64,000 bases of DNA from Prauserella muralis (GCF_003202285.1 NZ_MASW01000001.1:1426001-1490000); one strand, 5' to 3'. Positions 10,462 through 19,594 are shown, counted from the first letter of the stretch. A program made the numbers and translations. The notes: generated by a model from the letters alone, not told the origin.

Positions 10462-12360
10462 GTGATCGCATCATCGTGGCTGCTGGTCGCGTTTCCTGCG
10501 CTCGGCGCGCTCATCCTGCTGCTCGGGGGTAACCGGACCAACGCCTGGGGGCACCTGCTCGGCTGCGCGACGGTCATCGCGTCGTTCGTCTACGGCCTGG
10601 CGATGTTCTTCGCCGACTCCTTCGCCGAGGCCGCGGACACGACGGTGTACTCGTGGATCCCGGTCGGCGCGCTGCAGGTGGACTTCGGGCTGCGGATCGA
10701 CCCGCTGTCGGTGACGTTCGTCCTGCTCATCACCGGCGTCGGCTCGCTGATCCACATCTACTCGATCGGCTACATGGCCGAGGACCGCGATCGCAGGCGC
10801 TTCTTCGCCTACCTGAACCTGTTCGTCGCCTCGATGCTGGTGCTGGTGCTGGGCAACAGCTTCGTGACGCTGTACCTCGGCTGGGAGGGCGTCGGCCTCG
10901 CCTCGTACCTGCTGATCGGCTGGTACACCGACCGGCCTTCGGCGGCGACCGCCGCGAAGAAGGCCTTCCTGATGAACCGTGTCGGCGACGTCGGCCTGGC
11001 GCTGGCGATCTTCCTGATGTTCAAGCACATCGGCAGCACCAGCTACGCCGAGGTGTTCGCGGGCATCGGTGACGTGTCGCCGGGCGTGGTGACCGCGATC
11101 GGTCTGCTGCTCCTGCTCGGCGCGTGCGGCAAGTCCGGTCAGTTCCCGCTGCAGGCGTGGTTGCCCGACGCCATGGAGGGCCCCACCCCGGTCTCGGCGC
11201 TCATCCACGCCGCGACGATGGTGACCGCAGGCGTGTACCTGGTGGCCCGCTCGGCGCCGATCTACAACCTCACCGAGGACGGCCGCCTGCTGGTGACCAT
11301 CGTCGGCGCGTTCACGCTGCTGCTCGGGTCGATCATCGGCTGCGCCTACGACGACATCAAGAAGGTGCTGGCGTACTCCACGGTCAGTCAGATCGGCTAC
11401 ATGATGCTCGCCGTCGGGCTCGGCCCGTTCGGCTACGCGCTCGGGATCGCGCACCTGCTCACGCACGGCTTCTTCAAGGCAGGCCTGTTCCTCGGTGCAG
11501 GGTCGGTCATGCACGCCATGAACGACGAGGTCGACATGCGCAAGTTCGGCGGCCTCTACCGGAAGATGCCGATCACGTTCGCGACGTTCGGCCTCGGCTA
11601 CCTGGCGATCATCGGGTTCCCGTTCCTGTCCGGCTTCTACACCAAGGACGCGATCATCGAGGCCGCGTTCGGCCAGGAAGGCTGGCGTGGCTGGATCTTC
11701 GGTGGCTCCGCGCTGCTGGCCGCCGGCATCACCGGGTTCTACATGACCCGCCTCGTTCTGCTGACGTTCTTCGGCAAGCAGCGCTGGCGCGAGACCACCT
11801 CCGCCGACGGGCGCGAGTTCCATCCCCACGAGTCGCCGCCGGTGATGACGGTGCCGATGATCGTGCTGGCCGTCGGCTCCGTGGCCGCCGGTGCGCTGCT
11901 GATCAGCGGCGACACGCTCGCCGAGTTCCTCGTGCCCGCCGTGGGCGAGCTGTCCGAGTCCGACCACGGTGTGCTGCCGCACGCGCTGATCCCGTGGCTG
12001 ACCGTGCTGATCTCGGCGCTGGGTGTGCTGCTGGCGTGGACGCTGTTCGGCAGGCGCGACACCCCGGTGGAGCGGCCGGCGAACGTGTCCTGGCCGGTGC
12101 GTGCCGCGCGGAAGGACCTCTACGGCAACGCGCTCAACGAGGCGCTGGTGGCCACGCCCGGCCTGTGGCTGACCCGCTTCTCGGTCTTCGCGGACAACCG
12201 GGGCGTCGACGGCGCCGTCAACGGACTCGCCGCCGGGCTCGGCGGAGGGTCGGGCCGGCTCCGCAGACTCCAGACCGGATTCGTCCGCTCCTACGCACTG
12301 TCGATGCTCGGTGGCGGCGTCCTGCTCGTCGGTGCACTCCTGGCGGTGAGGTACTCGTGA
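10462..12360 (+). CDS. nuoL: NADH-quinone oxidoreductase subunit L (proton-pumping)
   Basis: Antiporter-like membrane subunit, 632 residues with about 15-16 hydrophobic helices. Signatures include [37 protein letters not shown] and a Lys-containing core helix ([15 protein letters not shown]). Start GTG is preceded by GAAAGG. The C terminus contains the lateral-helix region followed by a final helix. The stop overlaps a tiny coupled ORF (GTGA) rather than nuoM directly. Confidence 0.95.
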   Translation: MIASSWLLVAFPALGALILLLGGNRTNAWGHLLGCATVIASFVYGLAMFFADSFAEAADTTVYSWIPVGALQVDFGLRIDPLSVTFVLLITGVGSLIHIYSIGYMAEDRDRRRFFAYLNLFVASMLVLVLGNSFVTLYLGWEGVGLASYLLIGWYTDRPSAATAAKKAFLMNRVGDVGLALAIFLMFKHIGSTSYAEVFAGIGDVSPGVVTAIGLLLLLGACGKSGQFPLQAWLPDAMEGPTPVSALIHAATMVTAGVYLVARSAPIYNLTEDGRLLVTIVGAFTLLLGSIIGCAYDDIKKVLAYSTVSQIGYMMLAVGLGPFGYALGIAHLLTHGFFKAGLFLGAGSVMHAMNDEVDMRKFGGLYRKMPITFATFGLGYLAIIGFPFLSGFYTKDAIIEAAFGQEGWRGWIFGGSALLAAGITGFYMTRLVLLTFFGKQRWRETTSADGREFHPHESPPVMTVPMIVLAVGSVAAGALLISGDTLAEFLVPAVGELSESDHGVLPHALIPWLTVLISALGVLLAWTLFGRRDTPVERPANVSWPVRAARKDLYGNALNEALVATPGLWLTRFSVFADNRGVDGAVNGLAAGLGGGSGRLRRLQTGFVRSYALSMLGGGVLLVGALLAVRYS

Positions 12361-12467
12361 CTGCTTCTTCGCGATCCGCGCACCCCGCCGCCATCACCGT
12401 GCCTTCGGCGGGGGCGCGCTCTCGGGTACTGCTGACTGCCGCGACTCGCCTTGGTGAGGACTCATGA
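12357..12467 (+). CDS. Putative coupled micro-ORF 1 between nuoL and nuoM (36 aa)
   Basis: A 36-residue ORF starts at a GTG that overlaps the nuoL stop (GTGA) and ends with a TGA overlapping the ATG of the next micro-ORF (ATGA). It begins [19 protein letters not shown] and ends [13 protein letters not shown] ribosome-binding GGTGAGG lies before its start. Its sequence is homologous to micro-ORF 2, so the pair arose by duplication. No known function is recognised. The alternative is a non-coding repeat that happens to stay in frame. Confidence 0.4.
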   Translation: MTASSRSAHPAAITVPSAGARSRVLLTAATRLGEDS

Positions 12468-12474
12468 CTGTGTT
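12383..12474 (+). repeat. Direct repeat copy A, nuoL-nuoM junction
   Basis: A 92-nt segment from ccccgccgcc to atgactgtgtt that recurs, about 85-90 percent identical by eye, as copy B at 12556-12650. It includes a ribosome-binding site and start codon (ggtgaggactcATGactgtgtt) almost the same as those of nuoM. A shorter third relic, the GTGACTG start region plus cttcgcgatc, lies at the nuoL end (about 12348-12376). Confidence 0.8.
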
Positions 12475-12643
12475 TTCGCGATCTGCGCGCCGACGTGATG
12501 GTGTCGCCGGGGCGCTCCCGCTGGGAGCGTCTCCTCGCGTGGTGTTGGGTGAGCGCCCCGCCGCCACCATCACCGTGCCTTCGGCGGGGGCGCGCTCTCG
12601 GGGCCAGTTGACTGCCGCGACTCACCTTGGTGGGAACTCATGA
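12464..12643 (+). CDS. Putative coupled micro-ORF 2 between nuoL and nuoM (59 aa)
   Basis: A 59-residue ORF begins at an ATG overlapping the stop of micro-ORF 1 and ends with TGA overlapping the nuoM start (ATGA). It shares with micro-ORF 1 the elements [20 protein letters not shown] and LG..S, and carries an extra ~23-residue insert. The start is preceded by GGTGAGG. Coupling through three consecutive 4-nt overlaps (nuoL, micro-ORFs 1 and 2, nuoM) argues that it may be translated; its function is unknown. Confidence 0.42.
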   Translation: MTVFSRSARRRDGVAGALPLGASPRVVLGERPAATITVPSAGARSRGQLTAATHLGGNS

Positions 12644-12650
12644 CTGTGTT
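12556..12650 (+). repeat. Direct repeat copy B, nuoL-nuoM junction
   Basis: This 95-nt second copy runs from ccccgccgcc through the nuoM ribosome-binding region (ggtgggaactc) into the first codons of nuoM. Relative to copy A it carries a 3-nt insertion (ccaccatcacc against ccatcacc), which preserves the reading frame of the micro-ORF. Confidence 0.8.
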
Positions 12651-14187
12651 GCTCGCTCTCATCCTGCTCCCCCTTGCGGGAGCGCTGGCTCTCACCGGCC
12701 TGCGGTCGAACGACCGGCTCGCCACGATCACCGCACTCGCGGTGTCCATCGTGGAGTTGCTGCTGATCGTGCCGCTGTGGCTCGCATACGACCCGGGCGG
12801 CGAGCGCATCCAGCAGGCGTCCTCGATGGACTGGATCCCGGCTTTCGGCGTCCACATCTCGTTCGGCATCGACGGCATCGCGCTGCTGATGATCGCCGTC
12901 ATCGCGCTGCTCGTGCCGATCGTCATCGGGGCACTGCACTCGACCGACAAGCTGCCGGAGGGCCGCAGCGCCGCGGGTTTCCTCGCGCTGATCCTCGTGC
13001 AGCAGGCGCTGACCATCGCTGTGTTCGCCGCGACCGACGTGTTCCTGTTCTACGTGCTGTTCGAGATCATGCTGATCCCGATGTACTTCCTCATCGGCGG
13101 CTACGGCGGTGCGCGGCGGCAGTACGCGGCGGTCAAGTTCTTCCTGTACTCCTTCCTCGGCGGCCTGATCATGCTCGCCTCGGCGATCGGCGCGTACTCG
13201 CTGGCCGCCGACGAGCTGGGCCAGGGCACGTTCGACTGGGCCACGCTGGTCGACGTGGTGAGCGACGCACCGGCGAGCACCCAGATCTGGCTGTTCCTCG
13301 GCTTCTTCCTGGCGTTCGCGATCAAGGCGCCGCTGGTGCCGTTCCACACCTGGCTGCCCGACGCGGCAGGGCAGGCGCCCATCGGCGTCACCGTGCTGCT
13401 GGTCGGCGTGCTCGACAAGGTCGGCACCTTCGGCTTCCTGCGCTACTGCCTGCCGATGTTCCCGGAGGGCAGCGAGCGCCTCGCGCCGCTGGTGCTGGTG
13501 CTCGGCGTCATCGGCGTGATCTACGGATCGATGCTCGCGGCCGGGCAGCAGGACATGAAGCGCTTCGTCGCCTACGTCTCGCTCGCGCACTTCGGCTTCA
13601 TCGCCATCGGCATCTTCGCGTTCACGCAGCAGGCGATGGTGGGGTCGGCGACCTACATGCTCAACCACAGCATCGCCACCGGCATGCTGATCCTCGTGGT
13701 CGGCATCATCGCGGCGCGAGGCGGCTCCACCCGGATCTCCGACTACGGTGGCATGGCGAAGGTGACGCCCATCCTCGGCGGCATGCTGCTGCTCGCGGGC
13801 CTGTCCACGCTGTCCCTGCCGGGCACCAACTCGTTCATCAGCGAGTTCCTGGTGCTGCTTGGCGCGTTCGAGACCAGGCCGGCCTACGCCATCGTGGCCA
13901 CGGTCGGCATGGTGCTGGCCGCCGCGTACGTGCTGTGGCTGTACCAGCGCATCATGACCGGTCCCGTGCGCGGTGACGCGCTGCTCGGGGCCAGTCCGGG
14001 GCCCGGTGCGGTGGAGGCACCCGAAGCCGGGGCGAAGAAGACCATCCGTGACCTGTCGGTCACCGAGATCGCGGTGCTCGCACCGCTCGTGGTGCTGGTC
14101 CTCGGCCTCGGCTTCTACCCGAAGCCGGTGCTCGACACGGTCACGCCGACGGTGGACGCGACTCTCACAGCGGTGCAGGAAAGGTAA
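12640..14187 (+). CDS. nuoM: NADH-quinone oxidoreductase subunit M (proton-pumping)
   Basis: Antiporter-like membrane subunit, 515 residues with about 14 helices. Conserved features are the buried Glu and Lys of the pumping path in FYVLFEIMLIPMYFLIGG and AFAIKAPLVPFHTWLPDA, plus FGFIAIGIFAFTQQA. The start ATG overlaps the stop of micro-ORF 2, and its ribosome-binding region belongs to a repeated element. nuoN follows after 8 nt. Confidence 0.95.
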   Translation: MTVLLALILLPLAGALALTGLRSNDRLATITALAVSIVELLLIVPLWLAYDPGGERIQQASSMDWIPAFGVHISFGIDGIALLMIAVIALLVPIVIGALHSTDKLPEGRSAAGFLALILVQQALTIAVFAATDVFLFYVLFEIMLIPMYFLIGGYGGARRQYAAVKFFLYSFLGGLIMLASAIGAYSLAADELGQGTFDWATLVDVVSDAPASTQIWLFLGFFLAFAIKAPLVPFHTWLPDAAGQAPIGVTVLLVGVLDKVGTFGFLRYCLPMFPEGSERLAPLVLVLGVIGVIYGSMLAAGQQDMKRFVAYVSLAHFGFIAIGIFAFTQQAMVGSATYMLNHSIATGMLILVVGIIAARGGSTRISDYGGMAKVTPILGGMLLLAGLSTLSLPGTNSFISEFLVLLGAFETRPAYAIVATVGMVLAAAYVLWLYQRIMTGPVRGDALLGASPGPGAVEAPEAGAKKTIRDLSVTEIAVLAPLVVLVLGLGFYPKPVLDTVTPTVDATLTAVQER

Positions 14188-14195
14188 TCCCAGCC

Positions 14196-15764
14196 GTGAC
14201 GAACGTTTTTCTGGCCCAGGCGGACATCGAGGCACCGCCCATCGACTACGCCGCGATCCTGCCGATGCTGATCATTCTCGGCGCGGCGTGTGTCGGGGTG
14301 TTGTTCGAGGCGTTCCTGCCCAAGCACCAGCGGTGGCCGGGGCAGGTCACGCTGAGCCTGCTCGCGCTGGCGGGGGCGGGCGTCGCGCTCGGCGCGTACG
14401 CGGGCGACTCGCCGGAGCGCGGGGTCACCACCCTGTCCGGCACGCTCGCGGTGGACCGGCCCGCCCTGTTCCTGTGGGGCACGCTACTGGCGCTCGCGCT
14501 GGCGGCGCTGCTGCTGATCGCCGACCGCTCGGTGGAGCCGGGCGGCGCGTTCGTCGCTCAGGCGGGCATCGCGCCCGGCACGGTGCAGGACCGTGAGCAG
14601 GTCGGCTCGACGGGCATGCAGACCGAGGTGTTCCCGCTGACGCTGTTCGCACTCGGCGGGATGATGGCGTTCACCGCGGCCAACGACCTGCTGACGATGT
14701 TCATCGCGCTCGAGGTGCTGAGCCTGCCGCTGTACCTGATGTGCGGGCTCGCGCGCAGGAGGCGGCTCATCTCGCAGGAGGCGGCGGTCAAGTACTTCCT
14801 GCTCGGCGCGTTCGCCAGCGCGTTCTTCCTCTACGGCCTCGCGCTGCTGTACGGCTACGCGGGCTCGGTGCGGCTCGCCGACATCGCCAACGCCACCGCG
14901 GGCACCGACCGGTCCGACACGCTGCTGTTCGCCGGGCTCGGCCTGCTGCTGGTGGGCCTGCTGTTCAAGGGTTCCGTCGGGCCGTTCCACACCTGGACTC
15001 CGGACGTCTACCAGGGCGCGCCGACCCCGATCACGGCGTTCATGGCGGCGTGCACGAAGGTCGCCGCGTTCGGCGCGATCCTGCGGGTGCTCACGGTCGC
15101 GTTCGAGACGACCAACTGGGAATGGCGCGGCGTGCTGTGGGCGGTGGCGATCGTCTCGATGCTCATCGGCGCCGTCCTCGGCCTGACCCAGACCGACGTC
15201 AAGCGCATGATCGCGTACTCCTCGATCGCGCACGCCGGGTTCCTGCTCATCGGGACGATGGCGCTCACCGACGAGGGCCTGTCCGGCACGATGTTCTACC
15301 TGCTGGCGTACGGCTTCACGACGCTGGCGGCGTTCGGCGTGATCTCGCTGGTGCGTGACTCGACGGGCGAGGCGACGCATCTGTCGGCGTGGGCGGGGCT
15401 GGCCAAGCGGTCACCGCTGCTGGCGGGTGTGTTCACGTTCCTGTTGCTCGCGCTGGCGGGGATCCCGCTCACGAGCGGCTTCGTCGGCAAGTTCGTCGTC
15501 TTCTCGGCGGCGCTGTCCGACGGGATGGCGCCGCTGGTGGTGATCGCGCTGGTGTTCAGCGCCGTGGCGGCGTTCTTCTACCTGCGCGTCGTGGTCCTGA
15601 TGTACTTCTCGGAGCCCGCGCCGGAGGGGCCGAGCGTGAGCGTGCCCGGCGCGTTCACCACGGCGGCGATCACGCTGGGCGTCGTGGTGACGCTGCTGCT
15701 CGGGGTGGCGCCGACCTTCGCGCTCGACTGGGCCGGCGCCGGGGGCTTCGCGCTCGGCTCCTGA
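14196..15764 (+). CDS. nuoN: NADH-quinone oxidoreductase subunit N (proton-pumping)
   Basis: Last subunit of the complex I operon, an antiporter-like protein of 522 residues with about 14 helices. Motifs include MFIALEVLSLPLYLMCGLAR, LLFKGSVGPFHTWTPDVYQGAP and KRMIAYSSIAHAGFLLIG. Start GTG follows nuoM by 8 nt. It converges on the EspG-like gene with only 3 nt between stops, and no hairpin terminator is visible in that gap. Confidence 0.95.
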   Translation: MTNVFLAQADIEAPPIDYAAILPMLIILGAACVGVLFEAFLPKHQRWPGQVTLSLLALAGAGVALGAYAGDSPERGVTTLSGTLAVDRPALFLWGTLLALALAALLLIADRSVEPGGAFVAQAGIAPGTVQDREQVGSTGMQTEVFPLTLFALGGMMAFTAANDLLTMFIALEVLSLPLYLMCGLARRRRLISQEAAVKYFLLGAFASAFFLYGLALLYGYAGSVRLADIANATAGTDRSDTLLFAGLGLLLVGLLFKGSVGPFHTWTPDVYQGAPTPITAFMAACTKVAAFGAILRVLTVAFETTNWEWRGVLWAVAIVSMLIGAVLGLTQTDVKRMIAYSSIAHAGFLLIGTMALTDEGLSGTMFYLLAYGFTTLAAFGVISLVRDSTGEATHLSAWAGLAKRSPLLAGVFTFLLLALAGIPLTSGFVGKFVVFSAALSDGMAPLVVIALVFSAVAAFFYLRVVVLMYFSEPAPEGPSVSVPGAFTTAAITLGVVVTLLLGVAPTFALDWAGAGGFALGS

Positions 15765-15767
15765 CGG

Positions 15768-16454
15768 TCAGTCCAGTGTGGATCGGGCTGCGGCCAGCCT
15801 CGCGGCGAGCCCGGTGGGGTCGCCGGGAAAGACCGTCAGGTGTGCGTCGGCGGTGTGCTCGATACCGACCCGCCCTGCGGCGGTGTCCAGGTAGCTGACC
15901 GGTGCGACGGCCTGCTGGCGCGGGCCGCCGCCGGGACGGCGGGCGGTGTGCAGGTGACCCATGCCGCGGGGCGGAGGGTCCAGCAGCGTGTCGAGCTGCC
16001 GGGCTTCGGGACCTGATCCGGGGTAGGCGCTCGCGGGCAGCGAGAACGGCGTGAACGCGGCGGGCCGCACCGAGGGAAGGAGCTCCACCAGCAGGGCCGG
16101 GTAGTCGCGCTCGCCCACGGACCGCAGCCACACCCGCTTGTCGTGGTGCTCCGCGACGACGGTGGTGCTGCCCCGGACGGCGATCAGCACGCCGAACTGC
16201 TCGTCGCCGGTGCGCGCGTAGGCGTAGTACTCGGTGTGCGGCCGGTCCAGGACGTGCAGCCAGCGTTCGAACTCGGGGTCGAGCTCTTTGCCGACGGTGA
16301 CTCCGAGTTCGGTGAGCTCGTCGAACAGGGCGCGGCGTTCGCGGCCGGCGGCCGCGGGCGGAACGTACTCGGCACCCCCGGCGAAGATCAGGTGCGGCTC
16401 CCCGCAACCTGCCCATTGCATGGCGCCGAGCAGTGTGCGCAGCGACAACTCCAC
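15768..16454 (-). CDS. EspG-like ESX secretion chaperone
   Basis: Soluble 228-residue protein without signal peptide or membrane segment. Its alpha/beta composition and its position directly downstream of a PPE-like gene fit the ESX secretion-associated EspG family, cytosolic chaperones that bind the tip of PPE proteins and deliver PE-PPE dimers to the type VII translocase. GTG start is preceded by AAAGG. It is the last gene of the minus-strand ESX-substrate operon, 8 nt after the PPE-like gene. The family call rests on context and overall pattern, not on a diagnostic motif. Confidence 0.68.
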   Translation of the reverse strand: MELSLRTLLGAMQWAGCGEPHLIFAGGAEYVPPAAAGRERRALFDELTELGVTVGKELDPEFERWLHVLDRPHTEYYAYARTGDEQFGVLIAVRGSTTVVAEHHDKRVWLRSVGERDYPALLVELLPSVRPAAFTPFSLPASAYPGSGPEARQLDTLLDPPPRGMGHLHTARRPGGGPRQQAVAPVSYLDTAAGRVGIEHTADAHLTVFPGDPTGLAARLAAARSTLD

Positions 16455-16462
16455 CGGCTGGC

Positions 16463-17830
16463 TTACCTTTCCTTGCGCTCGGCGTCGGTGCCGGGTCTGC
16501 GCTCGCCCAGCACGGGTGGCGCGGCGGCCTGCGGTGGTCCGGCGAAGGTGTCGTCGGGGTCGGGGTTGCGCAGGTAGGGCGGCGGCTGGCGGTCCTTGTC
16601 CTCCTCGCGGCCCCGGCCTCCGCCCATGGCACCCAGCGGCATTCCGGCCGCGCCGCGGGCTCCGGCGGCGCCCGTCGTGGCAGCGGTGCCGCCGCGGGAG
16701 ACCGGTTCGCCGGGCAGGGCGGCGCCCGTGCCCCGGCCCGGTGCGGGCGGTGTCTGGCCCGGTGTCTGCCCGGGTGCCTGGCCGAATCCGGGCGTGCCGC
16801 CACGCCAGGCGGTGCCGCCGTAGCCGCCGCGGGCTCCGGTACCGGGACCACCGGTGCCCGTGCCGGTGCCGGGAGTGCCGGTGCCGGTGCTCGTGTACGG
16901 GTTGGGCGGTGCCCAGGGGCCGGTGCCGGTGTTGAGGTGGTTGATCGGTTTTCCGGTGGGGCCGAACTGGTAGGAGTCGGGCTGCGGCGTGGGTGGGTTC
17001 ACCGGCTGGGGCGTGTAGGTGGCGGCGTGGGTGCCGTCGTCCGGCTGCCGGGATCCGTCCTGTGTCGGGATGCCGGCGGGCGGTCGGGCTCCTGGCGATC
17101 CGGGAGTGTCCGCGGTCTCTGTCGCGGGGGCCGACGCGGCGGGCACGTCCGGGCGCCGGCCCGGCGGCCGGACCGAGGTGTTGCTGGCCGCGGTGCCGCT
17201 GCCAGGCACGTGGGTCGCCGGTGCGGGTGCGCGCACGGAGCCGGCGGGGGCGACGGTGCCCGCGGTGCCGCCGACGGTCTCCCTGCCGGGTGTGGCCGCG
17301 GGGCTCTCGGCGACGGCGATGCGGGCGCCGGTGTCGCTCAGCGAGTAGTAGGAGGCGGGCACGGTCTCGGCGTTGGCGGTGCTGGCCTGGTGGTAGGTCG
17401 CGAACGCCTGGACGTTCGCGCGTGCCTGCGCCTCGTGCTCGGCGAGCCGTGACTCGTAGCGGCCGGGGACGACGATGTCGAGGGCTTCCATCTCCGGCAG
17501 CGAGTCGGCGACGGGGACCACGGAGTTGCGCACGGTGCCGAACGCGCTGATCTGCTCGGTGACGGCATTGCCTGCGGTCGCGAGGTAGATGGCGTCCGTG
17601 ACGGAGGCCTCGGCAAGAGGTATGGCTGCGTTGGATGCGCCGTCAGCCGCCTCGCCCTGCCACCCTTCGTGGATCTTCTGGGCCAGACCGAAGACCTGGT
17701 GGGCGCAGTCCTCGAGCTCGTTGGCGAGGTCGCGAGCGGCCTCGTGTGCTGCGCTGAGCCCCGGCTCGCCGGGCCCGCCGTGGATCTTCGCGTAGATCTC
17801 ACCCGCGCTGATGGGTGCTTCCTCGGCCAT
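16463..17830 (-). CDS. PPE-like type VII secretion substrate
   Basis: 455 residues. The first ~170 form an Ala-rich helical region with a WxG turn (HEGWQGEAADG, about residue 60), as in the helical hairpin of PPE/WXG proteins. The remainder is a low-complexity Pro/Gly/Thr-rich stretch (for example TGTGTPGTGTGTGGPGTG) ending in a charged tail. ATG follows AAGGAA and sits 1 nt after the stop of DUF3558 copy 1 (TGACATG). It has an EspG-like neighbour and three PE-like proteins upstream, so it likely is the PPE partner of one or more of these. No signal peptide is present. Confidence 0.72.
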   Translation of the reverse strand: MAEEAPISAGEIYAKIHGGPGEPGLSAAHEAARDLANELEDCAHQVFGLAQKIHEGWQGEAADGASNAAIPLAEASVTDAIYLATAGNAVTEQISAFGTVRNSVVPVADSLPEMEALDIVVPGRYESRLAEHEAQARANVQAFATYHQASTANAETVPASYYSLSDTGARIAVAESPAATPGRETVGGTAGTVAPAGSVRAPAPATHVPGSGTAASNTSVRPPGRRPDVPAASAPATETADTPGSPGARPPAGIPTQDGSRQPDDGTHAATYTPQPVNPPTPQPDSYQFGPTGKPINHLNTGTGPWAPPNPYTSTGTGTPGTGTGTGGPGTGARGGYGGTAWRGGTPGFGQAPGQTPGQTPPAPGRGTGAALPGEPVSRGGTAATTGAAGARGAAGMPLGAMGGGRGREEDKDRQPPPYLRNPDPDDTFAGPPQAAAPPVLGERRPGTDAERKER

Positions 17831-17831
17831 G

Positions 17832-18443
17832 TCAGTTCCTTGCCTTGATGTTGCCAATGACTGCGGTGGCGACTTCGTGTGCCGCCTCGCAGGGGTCGAG
17901 TTGTCCGACTTTGTCGTCGCTGAGGTAGAGCGTGATGTCGACCGTGTCGCGGTCGCTGACGCCGACACGAACGGTGCATTCGCCTTCGCCGCGGTTGTCC
18001 GTGATCCCGTAGGCGACAACCGGATAACCGGCTGCTGGCGGCATCTCCTCGAAGAACTCGCCCTTCTGCCTGTTGCGATACAGACTCGTCAATCCAGCGT
18101 CGTCGAGATCCGGGAAGGTGAGGTAGATCCGGGCATGTTGATGATCTGTCGTCCAGCTGCACTCGGGTCCCGTGATGCCTTCGGGGGCCGCCTTGGCGCT
18201 GGCGCCCGAACCGAGGAAGGTCTCGACCTGGCTTTCAGTGAGCGTGTCGCAAGGTGCAGCGAGCAGTGGTTGGACATTCAGCGGCCGCTCCACCTTGGGC
18301 GCCCCGTTGTCGGGAGAGCCAGCGCCCGCAGACGAGCTGGGCGTGGGGCTTCCCGGAACCGCTTCGCCAGGCTCGGTACCGGTGCAGCCCGCGACAAGAC
18401 CGGCGGCCGCGGTCGCGGCTACCAGGCGGCTGGTGCGTCCCAT
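17832..18443 (-). CDS. DUF3558 family lipoprotein, copy 1
   Basis: 203-residue predicted lipoprotein with a short positively charged N terminus, a hydrophobic stretch and the lipobox LVAGC. DUF3558 proteins are actinobacterial envelope lipoproteins of unknown function; cysteines in APCDTL, PECSW, GECTV and DPCEA fit the family pattern. The start overlaps the upstream PE-like stop as TGATG. The last ~58 residues differ from copies 2 and 3 at only three positions, while the N-terminal half is clearly divergent. It is followed directly by the PPE-like gene. Confidence 0.85.
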   Translation of the reverse strand: MGRTSRLVAATAAAGLVAGCTGTEPGEAVPGSPTPSSSAGAGSPDNGAPKVERPLNVQPLLAAPCDTLTESQVETFLGSGASAKAAPEGITGPECSWTTDHQHARIYLTFPDLDDAGLTSLYRNRQKGEFFEEMPPAAGYPVVAYGITDNRGEGECTVRVGVSDRDTVDITLYLSDDKVGQLDPCEAAHEVATAVIGNIKARN

Positions 18444-18889
18444 CAGTACCTGCCCCCGCGGTCCAGGACCTCGGCGCGGACGTTGTCCTCGGCGGCGAGG
18501 TAGGCGCCAAAGGCTGCGCGGAACTTCTGCGCCATTTGCTCGCAGTAGCGCACTCGCTCATCGAGGGCGGCGAGGAGCTCCGTGCCCGATGCGCTCACTT
18601 TCTCGGCGTTGTTGATGCTCGCGTAATCGGCCCCGGGGCCCTCGGCATAGGCGATGATCTGTGCTTTCACCTTGGCTTGCGCGTAGCGCTCGGCGAGGGT
18701 TTCCCATTCGCCTGCGATGGTGTGGAGTTGGTCGGGGGTGAAGGCGTAGCCGGGGCCTGCGGTGGCGATGACGGTGTCGAACCAGGAGGTGCCGGGAGTC
18801 TCCGTCTGGTCGTTGCCGGTTTTCGGGGTGTCGCGGGGGACGTAGACCTGCATGGTGGGTATGGCTTCGCCGGGGATCTCCCTCTTCAC
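18443..18889 (-). CDS. PE-like putative ESX-secreted protein, copy 1
   Basis: 148 residues, no signal peptide. The N-terminal ~66 residues (MKREIPGEAIPTMQV ... GEWETLAERY) are almost identical in all three copies; the C-terminal helical part is divergent. Near the C terminus it has Y-L-A-A-E-D, a YxxxE element matching the general type VII export signal of PE proteins. Start GTG follows AGGGGGA. It is translationally coupled to DUF3558 copy 1 (TGATG). Not a recognised named family, so the PE-like assignment is inference from motif and neighbours. Confidence 0.62.
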   Translation of the reverse strand: MKREIPGEAIPTMQVYVPRDTPKTGNDQTETPGTSWFDTVIATAGPGYAFTPDQLHTIAGEWETLAERYAQAKVKAQIIAYAEGPGADYASINNAEKVSASGTELLAALDERVRYCEQMAQKFRAAFGAYLAAEDNVRAEVLDRGGRY

Positions 18890-19132
18890 GTTGTCCCCCT
18901 CACCATGCGCCAGTCGACGTTTGCCCTCGTTTCGGCGATGCTGCACGTCACGTCGGTTGTGGGCATGTCAGTTCCTTGCCTTGATGTTGCCGACGACTGC
19001 GGTGGCGACTTCGTGTGCCGCCTCGCAGGGGTCGAGTTGTCCGACTTTGTTGTCGCTGAGGTAGAGCGTGATGTCGACCGTGTCGCGGTCGCTGACGCCG
19101 ACACGAACGGTGCATTCGCCTTCACCGCGGTT
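18683..19132 (-). repeat. Homogenised 450-bp block, copy A
   Basis: This block spans the N-terminal half of PE-like copy 1, the 78-nt spacer and the C-terminal third of DUF3558 copy 2. It is nearly identical to copy B at 19834-20283, offset by exactly 1151 nt. Sequence diverges sharply outside these limits (beyond gtagcgctcg on one side and ttcaccgcggtt on the other), as expected for gene conversion tracts or recent duplication with replaced middles. Confidence 0.85.
18886..18966 (-). CDS. Putative coupled micro-ORF in DUF3558/PE spacer, copy A (26 aa)
   Basis: An ATG 1 nt after the DUF3558 copy 2 stop (TGACATG) opens a 26-codon frame (MPTTDVTCSIAETRANVDW...) whose TGA overlaps the GTG start of PE-like copy 1. 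Copy B has the same frame with three replacements. Translation is unproven; it may only serve to hand ribosomes from the lipoprotein gene to the PE-like gene. Confidence 0.3.
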   Translation of the reverse strand: MPTTDVTCSIAETRANVDWRMVRGTT

Positions 19133-19594
19133 GTCGGTCACTCCGTAGGCGACTGATGGATATCCTGCGGCCAACGGCATCTCTCGGAAGAAATCGTACT
19201 TCTCGTCATGGTTCTGGTAGACGGCTGCAAGACCCCGCTCGGATACCCGAGGAAAGATGACGTAGATACGGGCGTGCCGCATATCGGTACCCCACCGGCA
19301 GTCAGGCCCGGTGGACGCGGCAGGGTCCGGCTTTGCCGTGGCGCTCGGCCCGAGAAACGCGTCGATCTGCTGCTTCGTGAGCGCAGCACAAGGCGACCGC
19401 AAAAAGTCATCGATGTTCAAGGGCCGGTCGACCGGCGGCACGGCTGCTCCGGTAGGTGAGCTGCTTTCCGCGGTTGCAGTGGTCGGCGCTGATGCGTCCA
19501 GTTGCGGATCGCCGGGTTCCGTGCCGGTGCAGCCGGTGAGGCAAAGGGCGAGTGCCAGGACGGCGGCGGTGGTGAGCCGGTGCGGGCGAGGCAT
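18968..19594 (-). CDS. DUF3558 family lipoprotein, copy 2
   Basis: 208-residue lipoprotein with the hydrophobic signal AVLALALCLTGC (lipobox LTGC). Start ATG at 19594 was preferred because it gives the same TGATG junction with the upstream PE-like gene as in copies 1 and 3; a GTG one codon upstream (19597) is possible. The C-terminal ~58 residues match copy 3 exactly at protein level, while residues 25-145 are divergent. It belongs to the same operon. Confidence 0.85.
   Translation of the reverse strand: MPRPHRLTTAAVLALALCLTGCTGTEPGDPQLDASAPTTATAESSSPTGAAVPPVDRPLNIDDFLRSPCAALTKQQIDAFLGPSATAKPDPAASTGPDCRWGTDMRHARIYVIFPRVSERGLAAVYQNHDEKYDFFREMPLAAGYPSVAYGVTDNRGEGECTVRVGVSDRDTVDITLYLSDNKVGQLDPCEAAHEVATAVVGNIKARN

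Noticed and set aside
12383..12650. Insertion sequence or transposon remnant at nuoL-nuoM
   Set aside because: No transposase fragment and no terminal inverted repeats; the element is only ~90 nt and keeps reading frames, so it was reported as a repeat with coupled micro-ORFs instead.
16433..17452. 339-codon plus-strand ORF opposite the PPE-like gene
   Set aside because: Antisense translation of a Pro/Gly/Thr-rich low-complexity region; no start context or domain.
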